This document shows, in pieces, positions 41,601-49,168 of a stretch of 64,000 nucleotides of DNA (within the stretch, counting starts at the first letter, position 1; every line of letters begins with the position of its first letter). Where the stretch lies: positions 39,921,508 through 39,985,507 of the forward strand of contig NC_064439.1 in assembly GCF_023343835.1 (NCBI RefSeq), in the 5' to 3' direction. The stretch is from Lagopus muta (Eukaryota; Chordata; Aves; Galliformes; Phasianidae). Made by a program: the position numbers and the translations under genes. Below the pieces are notes generated by a model. That model saw only the letters and a list, made by a program, of their open reading frames with translations. It searched no databases and was not told the DNA's origin.

Positions 41601-44600
41601 GTCCTAAAAAAAGGGGCTAGGGAGGGGTGTGCACAGATAGCTTGGAGGGGACAGAAACAGAACATCTAACCCAAACTTGCTAAGGGGTTATTGCATACCA
41701 TATTGTGCTGTGCTGAACTACACAACTGGGGAAACTGCTGCTCAGAGACCCGCTGGGCATTGGTCAGTGAGCAACTGCATCACTTGTTTTGTATATTCTT
41801 CTACTGTTGTTATTTTCTTTTCCCTTTCTGTCCTGTTAACTGTCATTACCTCAACCAACAAGTCTTCCCTTTTTTCTGATCCTCTACCCCATCTCACTGC
41901 GGGGGGAAAGAGTAAACAGCTGCATGGTGCTGAGCTCACTGCTGGGTTAAACCACTGTGGGTGCCCAATAGGGAGCTTGAAGGCTGAGGTAACAACAGAT
42001 CTGACAAGAGACTGTTGAAACAAAACTGTATTAAACATTACAGTAGTTTAATAGTTGTTGGTGACAGTGTTGATCCTTTCACTCTCAGATCAGTCATGCT
42101 TGTTCTCACAGTTGCATTATAGAACACTTGCTGTCTGTGCTCCCTCTTGGGCTGTTTACTATCTCACACTGATCCTATATAACACTGACCTATGTTAAAA
42201 TTACTGCCTGGGAGATTAATCTGGTATTTGCATTCTGTATTGCCATCATCTCCGTACTTTGGGAACCATCTCTTGGAAACTATTAATAATTACACTCTTT
42301 ACTGTGTGTTGTGTTTTAACCCAGCAGGCAGCTCAGCACCACGCAGCCTTTCACTCGATTCCCACCAAGCGGGATGGGGGATAGAATCAAAAGAAGTTAA
42401 AACCTGCGGGCTGATACAAAGACAGCTTAAAGGACCAGAAGAAAAAAAACACAACAAAACACCAAGAATATACAGAACAAGTGGTGCACAGTGCAACTGT
42501 TCACTATCTGATGGCTGACACTAAGTCAGTTTCTGAGCAGTGACCCAGTCCCAGCCAACTTGCCCTGGTTTTGCTATTCGGCACCACACGGAAGTGGCAT
42601 CTCTTTGGCCAGTTTAGGTGAGCTGTCCCAGCTGTGTCCAATCCCAGCTCCTTGCATCCCCAAACCCATCACTGGCAGGACAGCATGTGAAGCTGAAATG
42701 CACTGCTCAGCAACAAGTAAAATACCACTACGTTACCAATGCTGTTTTTCTCCCAGAGCCAAAACTTCGCATCATTCTAACCACTATGAAGAGAACCAAT
42801 TCTATTCCAGCTGAAAACAGGACAATATCTACCCCTTACTCCCTATCATTAACATCATACTCTGGTCCCACATTTTCCCATATTTCCCAAATAGGTACTA
42901 TCATCCTTCATGCCTTCTGATACATACCCATAGTATAATTCCCATAGACTACAAGGCATCTCTCTAAAACGTCCACTGATCTTGTGTGGTTTTGCCCATC
43001 TTTGGGCTTCATCTGTCCTAACAGTCCGTCAGCTAAGTAGGGAGGATGCTGGACTGCTGCATGCTGAGGCCAGCTCTGGTTCCATCAGAAACCCTTCTTC
43101 ACGAATCCGAGTGATTCTTACAAAGCACTGAGCAACCACCATAGGGATGGCATAAAGCACTCTACAGCAATTAACTTCACAGAATTCAAATTGCTGGCTA
43201 TTCTCACCCAACATCAAATCCCCCAGAGGCACACAGAAGGATGGGAACATCCGGTGCATCACTCACTAAGTGTATCCTGGTCCTCCTGCAAAAGAGATCC
43301 CTTGATGGGTTTGCCTTTGCTCAAGGCAAGAAGAACCCAGACTGTCTTACCCAGCACGTTTTGCCTGTGCGCTACAGGGACTTTAGCTCCTCCTACAGCA
43401 TGTAAGAGTTTCGACTGGGCAGAGCCAGCTCAACTCTCAGATCCTGAGGGTTGACTAACAAGGTGGCTTTTGCTAAATGCAAACGTGTCCAATGTTTGAA
43501 TGCACCAGCACCCAGTTTCTAACAGATCACTGTACCACTTTATCTTACCAGAGGATGGTACATGATAGAGGATGCGACCTCTCCGCTCACTGCCATGCTC
43601 TTTCACCCTGGTGTCTATCAGGTTATTTCAGAAATGAGTCCTGTTGCCTGACACAGCTCTTTCTAGGACGCCACGCAGCCCAGGACTTTCCTCTCAAGAC
43701 CCAGGACGGCGTTTTGGGCAGCAGCACGGGGCACCGGATATGTTTCCAGACAACAGGTGGCTGCTTCCACCATTCTAAGTACACGGCACTTGTCGTGGCA
43801 GGTTTGTGAGAGTGTGACATAATCAACCAACACCAGGCCTTCCCTGGTTTCTATTTCAGCCATTGTCCTCCATACCGGAGAAGCATTATCCACCTGGATT
43901 CCTTTACTGAAGCACAATTTCATACTCATATTCATATTCTGTGCAATAGTGTTCATGGTCAAGTCTACCCCTTCATCTCGAGCCCACCTATACACTGCAT
44001 CCCCTCCTTGGTGGTCTGAGGTGTCCGTAGGCCTACTGGGCTAAAAGTAATTCACCTTTCTGTTGCCAGTTCAGATCCACCCAAGCCATAGCAATCCGAG
44101 CAGCCCAACCCATTAACTGGTTATTTCTATGCTCCTCAGCGGCACAACTCTTGGGTACAACGCTGCCTGCTGTTGACCACTAGGGCCTCACACTCTAGTA
44201 AGATCAGCACATCTAATCTGCCTGAGGAACTGCCTCCTGAAAACTGGAGCAGCTGTTTTCTCGGAAGAACCCCCTTCTGAGTTTGCATGTCTTCACAATC
44301 CACACATCCCTGTCTCTATGGCCAAAGTACATTTTTCATCCCACTTCCACATATCCTCTCTAGGGTCATGCAGGTAAAATCCCAGAGTAGTATATGTTGT
44401 GCACCCACTCTAACCTCCCTCTTGAGCAGAGAAATGTTTTTTCCCCCCACACACCATCTCTCTTACCCTGAAGAACTGTCATGATAGGTGGAGCCCATAG
44501 TTATAGACTATGAACTCTGTGTACATTTTAAAGGGATGGCCCACAGCCTATTGGAATGATATCTTCACACACACATCAAAAGACAAGATGCAAATTATAT

Positions 44601-46635
44601 GGAATGCTGGGTGAAAATTGCCCTGCTATCAGTTTGAATAGAGTTAGGTTTCTTCCTAGTTGCTGGCATGGTTCTGTGTTTTGGCTTTAGGATGAGAATA
44701 TTGCCAATAATACACTGATGTTTTAGTTGCTGCTCAGCAATCAAGGACATTTTGGCTTCTCTGCCAGCGAGGAGCCTGAAGGTGCACGAGGGAGGCAACA
44801 GAAGCAAGACAGCTGACCCAAACTGGCCACAGGAATATTCCACATCATGTGGTGCCATGCTGAACAACAAAAATGGGCTGAGTATGCCAGGGTACTGTCA
44901 CTAACTGGGGACTGGCTGGGCATCGGGCAGCAGGGCAGTTAGCAATTACATTCTGCATTATTTGTTTATACTCTTTTGTTAAAATTTTTTCCTCCTTTTC
45001 TCTCCTATTAAACTGCCTGTATCTCAGCTTACCAGCTTTGCCTTTCCCCCCCCCTCCCCATCCCACTGGAAGGGAGCAAGCCATGGGCTGCGTGGTGCTG
45101 AGCTGTCTGCCAGGTTAAACCACAAGTAGCCATCATCTTCTTATTCACAATATCAGGAAGAACTGAAGTAGTAAAGTAGAAAATAATATCCTGCTTTTAT
45201 AGAGTGCAAAAGCTCTTAACAAGAAAGTGCCACAGTTGCTCAGTGACAAAGGAAAAAGCTGCATCTGCCTTGGCAAGAAAGGAAGCAGAGCACCCTGGAT
45301 GAAAAGCCCACTTCATATGCATCACTATTTGGATCCAGAAATACAAAACCAATTGCCTCACTGAGGGAAAAGCAGCCGTTTCTGCATATTTTTCTTTTGC
45401 AGAAAGTGGATACAAAGAAAAAAACCTCTTTCCAGCAAAGGAAAAAAACAACAAGTAAACCCAATGAGTTATCTATGTGATGGCAGCTTTTGATTAACAG
45501 CCATGTAAGAAACCCACTTCCTACTAGGTGCAGCTACCAAGAGGAAGAAGGGGGTTTGTTTCTCTCCTCATCTTGCTTGCATGCTATTTCCCATATCCAT
45601 TCTCCAGCTATGCTGCACACTGCTTTCAGTAGTTAGGAAAAAAGTTCCAGTGTACCTGGAAACTATTCATCACTTCCATCTGGTACTGCATACAAGCAAG
45701 ATGGCCAAGTATGGACAACTTCAGTTTCCTTGTTTTGTATCTAAACAACACTGTCGTGCTAGTAGGAAGGCTCAGGATTCCAGCCAAAAGTCTATTTTGA
45801 ACTCGCTTAAAAGAGAAACGCTCAAAGGCCAAAATTAGTCTGCGTGACAGAAGGGTATATTCACTCACTGAAGGTGAAAGACACAACTCTGAGGCATCCT
45901 TCAAGCAAAGTGACAAAATAAATTAATTAAAATGGATGTAGAGAGAGAAAACGCAAGAGAGATGCCTATGGCTTCTTACAGAAGCAGCAATAAATTATTC
46001 CAATAGCTTCATTTTGATTTAAAGAGCAGAGAAAGGCTTTGCGTTAAAATCAAGGTCACAACTACTTTGAGGACAGCCATCCCACACCATGAAAGATATG
46101 AAACACAATCTCTACCAGCACACATTGTGCAATCGTGCTCCAGGGTAGATTTAATTTATGGATTGAATAATTGCCCTCAGCTCTCTTTTCACTTCTTCTT
46201 TACATCTCTCCCAAATTTAACTTTCAGCTTATTGTTTTGGCACTGACAAACTTTGTTAAATTAAGCTCGCTACTACAGATACAGTCACGTATTTTTAAAC
46301 TCTGAGCTTTAGTAACTCAGTAATACACTGGATATCATATTCAGGTTAAGAATACCATTTCCTCATAACTAAGCAATTCTGCAGCCCTTGCTTTGTCTAC
46401 AGCCTTTTTGACCACTCACTTGAGAACAAGCACACAGATTTTGGGGATTTTCAACTGTGCTGATAACCTCAAGCTTCACAGATGAAAGAGCCAATGAAAT
46501 AAGCATTAAGTAAACAACAGCAACAAAAACAGCCCATCAATTTTGCATACATGCAAATCACAAGCAAGCTTGAACATACACCAATTAAGTCAATAGCATT
46601 TCTTACCTTCTCACAACTCTCAAACAGCAAAACAT
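26454..46635 (-). CDS. TCAIM: TCAIM, T-cell activation inhibitor, mitochondrial (complete spliced coding region)
   Basis: Ten coding exons on the minus strand join without a phase conflict: 46635-46607, 40180-40045, 39511-39358, 38463-38217, 37057-36935, 34902-34805, 32378-32287, 30529-30297, 29762-29631 and 26679-26454. They total 1470 nt, or 489 residues plus stop, close to the roughly 496 residues I recall for the human protein. Every junction is GT-AG. The N-terminus (MFCCLRVVRRLCLEK) is rich in Arg and hydrophobic residues, fitting a mitochondrial presequence. The second coding exon carries FAVHPDFFGQHP, with the HPD tripeptide of J-domain proteins, in the DUF4460-like part. The C-terminal half (GTMDVHHHWTK to CIPWNWKS) corresponds to DUF4461. 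Known from the family: a mitochondrial protein first linked to T-cell activation and tolerance, later described as a co-chaperone-like factor. Gene identity is from remembered family similarity; exon borders were read directly. Confidence 0.95.
29631..29762 (-). other. TCAIM: TCAIM coding exon 9
   Basis: 132 nt between acceptor TTCATTACAG and donor GTAAGT. Encodes DRYTPSLHEFGHFTIPTACD and a helical, charged end (AKAQEARENLKRREE). The final Glu codon is split with the last exon. Confidence 0.94.
30297..30529 (-). other. TCAIM: TCAIM coding exon 8
   Basis: 233 nt between acceptor CCACACAG and donor GTGAGT. Encodes IFERLPNYYKLQERLLFLED through GGIQVMYVEELQPLLTLEEY to SLRGLQMIL. This is the core of the DUF4461-like domain. 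It ends with AG of a split Ser codon. Confidence 0.94.
30629..30680. repeat. Poly(A) tract with CAA tail
   Basis: A run of about 27 A followed by CAACAACAAACAAACA, 100 bp from TCAIM coding exon 8. It may be the tail of an old retrocopy, but nothing recognisable precedes it. Confidence 0.85.
32287..32378 (-). other. TCAIM: TCAIM coding exon 7
   Basis: 92 nt between acceptor CTCTTTAG and donor GTAAGG. Encodes GRTVVFTERSGMSAAGHIML and GTMDVHHHWTK, ending on a full codon. The HHHW run is a family landmark at the start of the C-terminal domain. Confidence 0.93.
33661..34012 (-). mobile_element. CR1 LINE 3' end
   Basis: The plus strand shows an inverted CR1: AATCACAGAATCCTAAAGTCATAG, then GGCCTGGGTTGAAAGTGACC and CCAGCCTGGCCTTGAATGCC. 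An AT-rich insertion (TTCAAATATGAATATGAGAT) interrupts it near 33890. Lies in a TCAIM intron. Confidence 0.9.
34805..34902 (-). other. TCAIM: TCAIM coding exon 6
   Basis: 98 nt between acceptor TTGTTTAG and donor GTATGT. Encodes WQRSWGIAHRCSQLHSLGRL and a short basic tail. It has no ORF of its own above 60 codons, so it was found by phase and splice sites. Confidence 0.92.
35600..35670. repeat. GTAT / AT / AC compound microsatellite
   Basis: GTATGTATGTATGT, then (AT)n, (AC)n, AT, (AC)n and (AT)n in an intron of TCAIM, about 60 bp from the solo LTR. Confidence 0.95.
35732..36280 (+). mobile_element. Solo ERVL-type LTR in TCAIM intron
   Basis: Begins TGTACTGGGTTTGGCTGGAA and ends near GACCATTACA. 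Contains CCCAACTGACCAAAGGGATG and a CTCAGTAATAAAAGCTC poly(A) signal at about 35998. No internal sequence follows. Antisense to TCAIM. I saw no clear target-site duplication. Confidence 0.78.
36935..37057 (-). other. TCAIM: TCAIM coding exon 5
   Basis: 123 nt between acceptor TTTCTTAG and donor GTAGTA. Encodes SWLDGNEASAVVKLKKSLPL and ELERLKFELSHQLQLSDI. The charged, leucine-spaced stretch suggests a helix. The Arg codon is split with the next exon. Confidence 0.93.
38217..38463 (-). other. TCAIM: TCAIM coding exon 4
   Basis: 247 nt between acceptor TTTTGTAG and donor GTATGT. Encodes GFRAVSFTLHTRDLLSTVL, then PNRPIKWDKTYYSFTGFKDP, then VETTL. The hand-off is two nucleotides, giving an Ile codon with the next exon. 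Confidence 0.93.
39358..39511 (-). other. TCAIM: TCAIM coding exon 3
   Basis: 154 nt between acceptor TTTTAACAG and donor GTGCTT. Encodes AVNENSLKRLNGYLENLQKP through QLTFYVRE to FSTSG. The run is close to the mammalian protein, and the donor leaves one G that completes the Gly codon of the next exon. Confidence 0.93.
40045..40180 (-). other. TCAIM: TCAIM coding exon 2 (HPD motif)
   Basis: Starts after TTTGTTAG and ends before GTAAAG; 136 nt in phase with both neighbours. It encodes the rest of the presequence and the J-like segment ending HPDFFGQHPKER. The HPD tripeptide is the element by which J proteins stimulate Hsp70 ATPase; whether it works that way here is inference. Confidence 0.93.
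41515..41957 (+). mobile_element. ERV LTR, plus orientation (left)
   Basis: Begins TGTCCTGGTATCAGC, continues with TTCCTTCCTAGTAGCTGGTA typical of avian ERV LTRs, and ends GGTTAAACCAC. Followed by TGGGTGCCCAATAGGGAGC, which resembles a degenerate tRNA-Lys primer-binding site. Lies in TCAIM intron 2, antisense to the gene. Confidence 0.75.
42308..42824 (-). mobile_element. ERV LTR, minus orientation, with polypurine tract
   Basis: The inverted relative of the LTRs on either side: plus-strand start TGTGTTTTAACCCAGCAGGC and end CCAGCTGAAAACAGGACA. On the minus strand it is preceded by a purine-rich run (AGGGAGTAAGGGGTAGATAT), so it is a 3' LTR of the minus-strand element whose integrase remnant lies at 43.2-44.2 kb. 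Confidence 0.75.
42825..44192 (-). mobile_element. ERV internal remnant: integrase end of pol
   Basis: The minus-strand frame 43995-43663 carries ARDEGVDLTMNTIAQ, VDNASPVWRTMAEIE and VLVDYVTLSQ, the last with the Asp of the integrase core. A second frame (43262-43029) starts near CVPLGDLMLGENSQ, which I recognise as the usual C-terminus of avian ERVL-type pol. Stops and frameshifts separate the pieces and there is no env between pol and LTR. A dead copy. Confidence 0.75.
44619..45124 (+). mobile_element. ERV LTR, plus orientation (right)
   Basis: Contains GAATAGAGTTAGGTTTCTTC, GACAGCTGACCCAAACTGGCC, TCCTATTAAACTGCCTGTAT and the end GCCAGGTTAAACCACAA, all landmarks of the avian ERV LTR family also seen at 41515-41957. 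Same orientation as that copy, so the two may flank one element with a minus-strand element nested in it. Confidence 0.78.
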
Positions 46636-46678
46636 TTCAGCAACTCAGTGCTCCGGAAAACTTTCATCCATCCAATCA
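46607..46678 (-). other. TCAIM: TCAIM exon 2 with start codon
   Basis: The acceptor is a long pyrimidine tract (CTTTTCTTTTCCCTTTAAG) ending at 46679, and the donor GTAAGA follows at 46606. Nucleotides 46678-46636 are 5' UTR and the ATG is at 46635-46633. Only nine full codons plus AG are coding; the AG joins the first G of the next exon to give Arg, producing the RRLCLEK run seen in the family. The start has G at -3. Two earlier ATGs in this exon (46671 and 46667) have T at -3 and are out of frame. Confidence 0.88.
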
Positions 46679-47639
46679 CTTAAAGGGAAAAGAAAAGAAC
46701 CCTATTTAGTAGTGGACATCAGCATCTCTGCCCATCACTTATCAGTGCATGTTCTAAATCCTGTCGGTAACTTTTAAAGTCAGACAAGCAATACATAATA
46801 GACAACTCCAGTTTTCACATAAAAACGTTTCCTGTTTTCCTTGCAAACAGGGGGTCTTACAAACGTTCTGAATTCCTCCTCCAGATTTGATCTGAAGAGG
46901 AATACTTAAAGACGTTTTGGGCAGGGAAAGTAAAATCCTTACTGATTCAGGATTGCACGTGCTTCCTACTTCTTCTGTTATTCAGAAAGGAAAAAAATAA
47001 TGCTTTTCAAGCATCAGCACATTCTAATTAATGAAACTCCACGTTATTTTTCAGTCCTCTAAGTTCAAAACCTTCCAAATAAGTGTGTTTTAAAATGCAT
47101 ATGCCAAGTATTTTTTGGGACCACAACGTAAAGCCAAGGGAACAATAGCACCTGGGAGCATCTTGATAAGTTTTGAAAGAAAACAGTGATTTCTGGACTA
47201 CACATCCATAACTGAGCATTTTCCAACGGCAGACAAACCATTCACCTATCGGATTATGTACCACCTATCGGAGTGCAACCATGCACCTAATAATCGTTAG
47301 GGATTAGGATCCCTATTGGCAATGTTTTCTTCCCAAGCTTTCAGGGCACTTCTGAGAATACTTTTCTTCATGCTTTTCAAAGTAAAGTGCTATTTTGATG
47401 CACCTGGGAGCAAGCCATTGTCTGAGAAATGCCATCCCTGCTTGCCATACAGCAGGATGGTTGCTGTGACGCTGCGCCAAACAGCTCAGCTTATACTTGC
47501 GTTTGTGTCTTGCCGACACAAATACGCATAATTAGGGCAACACTGCCACATATTTCAAGCAGGAGGTAAACACACACTGAGCTAAAACCTCCCCGGTTTA
47601 TAAATCCCGTCTCCTGATTTCCAGCCAGGTGGGCCAGAC

Positions 47640-48760
47640 ACCGACCCTTTCATTTCCAGCGTCCTACCAACAGCCCCGAGCCGTGAACTGAGCGCATTGA
47701 CGAGCTCTCCGGAAAGAAAACGCTTTTCTCTCCCTGCGCTTTCAGGGAGGATTTGGACGGAGGGCGGAAAAACACCGAGAGCCTCCCTGGTGTGTGCCGG
47801 CACTTTACGTAACCAGACCAAAGCATCGCTGTTTCTTGTCCGCGATGCCCTACGAGCGGCTCAGGAATCGTTCCGTATCTCAAAGCTCCGCGCTCTTACA
47901 CAGTTCCACCTTCCCCCCCCCACCCACCTCACCTACACGCCAGCTCCCAGAAAACAAGTCACCGATCGCGCTGCGGACCTTCTGCCCAAGCCTTCGCCAA
48001 CGCGACGCCGCGCTGCCGCTTCCATACCGCGAGCACGGCGGTGAATCGGGCCGTTTACCCGTGTCGGATTCTCGCGGCAGCACGACGGAGAACCACGCGT
48101 CAACAAAAGAGGCGACCGCGTTCGGAGTGCGGATTCTAGCGGTGCTCGCCGAGAAAAGGAGGCTACGGCAACCCGACCGACGGCATTTTTTGGGGCTCCG
48201 ACGGCGCGGCCGAAGGTTCGGCCGCGACCGAGCGCGTCAGGACGGGCACGGGGCACAGCCCCCCGGCGGCAGCGCGCCGCTCGCAACGAAGACGGCACCT
48301 CCGGGCGTTGCGCCGTCAGAGCACGCGGCGACGCGACGGACAGAAGCGAGCCCCGCCGCTCCTGGCCCGCCGAGCGGCCCTCTCCCGCGCAGAGGACGCC
48401 GAGCCCCGAGCCGCAGCCCCGCTCACCGCCGCGGCCGGACGGCTCCGCCGCCCTCCTCCCGCCGCCCGCCGGGGCTCGGCCCCCATCGCCCGGCGCCGCC
48501 CGCGGCCCCGGAAGAGGCGGCTGGGGGCGGGGCGCGGCGGCGGCAGCGGGCGAGGGGATTCCCGCCGCGGGAGGGGTCGGTGCGCGCATGCGCCCTCGTT
48601 CCACCGCTCGCCTCCGTCCTCTTGCGCCGTGAGGGCGGTCGCGCAGGCGCGGCCTTAGTTCCCCCAGGGCTGTGGGGGAGCGGGCGCTGCGGTGCGCAGC
48701 CTGCCCGCCCAAAAGCGACGAGGGAAGGGCTGCCCGCGGGTACCGCCACAGTGGGCGTTA
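47640..48760. promoter_or_regulatory. TCAIM: CpG island, TCAIM promoter
   Basis: GC and CpG content rises sharply from about 47640, peaks at 48200-48720, and falls to AT-rich sequence after 48780. It lies 5' of the TCAIM start exon. Motifs read directly: a perfect GCGCATGCGC (NRF-1 type) at 48584-48593, a second NRF-1-like CGCGCAGGCGCG near 48640-48651, GGGGGCGGGGC (Sp1/GC box) at 48523-48533, and CCGGAAG (ETS/GABPA) at 48508-48514. Long frames open on both strands here follow from base composition. Confidence 0.85.
48427..48600 (-). other. TCAIM: Candidate non-coding first exon of TCAIM
   Basis: The coding start exon at 46678-46607 has a strong upstream acceptor, so an untranslated first exon must lie at higher coordinates. 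The CpG island is the obvious place. On the minus strand a good donor (GCG followed by GTGAGC) lies at 48426-48425, just downstream of the NRF-1, ETS and GC-box motifs. The transcription start is not visible, so the upper limit is a guess. A second possible donor (TAG followed by GTGAGG) lies near 47928. Confidence 0.4.
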
Positions 48761-49111
48761 ACGCATACCTGACAGTAACCTACAGCCTTCGGGACTTTAC
48801 ATGCGCAAAACCTCACCTTTAAGTACACATGCTAACCCCTCTCCCCCCCACCCCCCATTTTTTTCCTTCTATTTTTTAATTCTACATAAAGAATTATGGT
48901 GTTGCTGCTGGTGTTGAGCATTTTCACAAAATGCTTTAATTCTGGGTGAGGTGAAGCACACAAAAGAGCCAATGGTTTCATGCCTGACCCATTAAAAGCA
49001 GCAACCGCTCCCATAAACCTGAGTAACAATCCTGCATCCATTCCTCCCCCGTTTCATCCCATCACAGATATGCAGCCTTTTACCTCGCAGCATGCCTACA
49101 GCTGTTACACT

Positions 49112-49168
49112 TTCCCTTGGAAGTGTTCAAGAACCGTGTGGATTTGGCACCCAGGGACGTGGTTCAGT
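49112..49168 (+). mobile_element. Short CR1 fragment
   Basis: TTGGAAGTGTTCAAGAACCG followed by GGATTTGGCACCCAGGGACG matches the CR1 3' UTR start. Lies between TCAIM and TOPAZ1. Confidence 0.6.

Larger units (their letters stand above)
40181..46606 (-). other. TCAIM: TCAIM intron 2
   Basis: 6.4 kb intron between the start exon and the HPD exon. 41.5-45.1 kb is endogenous-retroviral. The rest is AT-rich with no recognised exon. Confidence 0.85.

Noticed and set aside
41958-42307. Complete, possibly active endogenous retrovirus
   Set aside because: Internal sequence is only a few hundred bases on each side of an inverted LTR, pol is a broken fragment, and no gag or env was seen.
47794-48822. 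342-codon plus-strand frame through the CpG island
   Set aside because: Open because the region is GC-rich; the opposite strand is also open for 259 codons, composition is Arg/Pro/Ala low-complexity, and it overlaps the TCAIM promoter.
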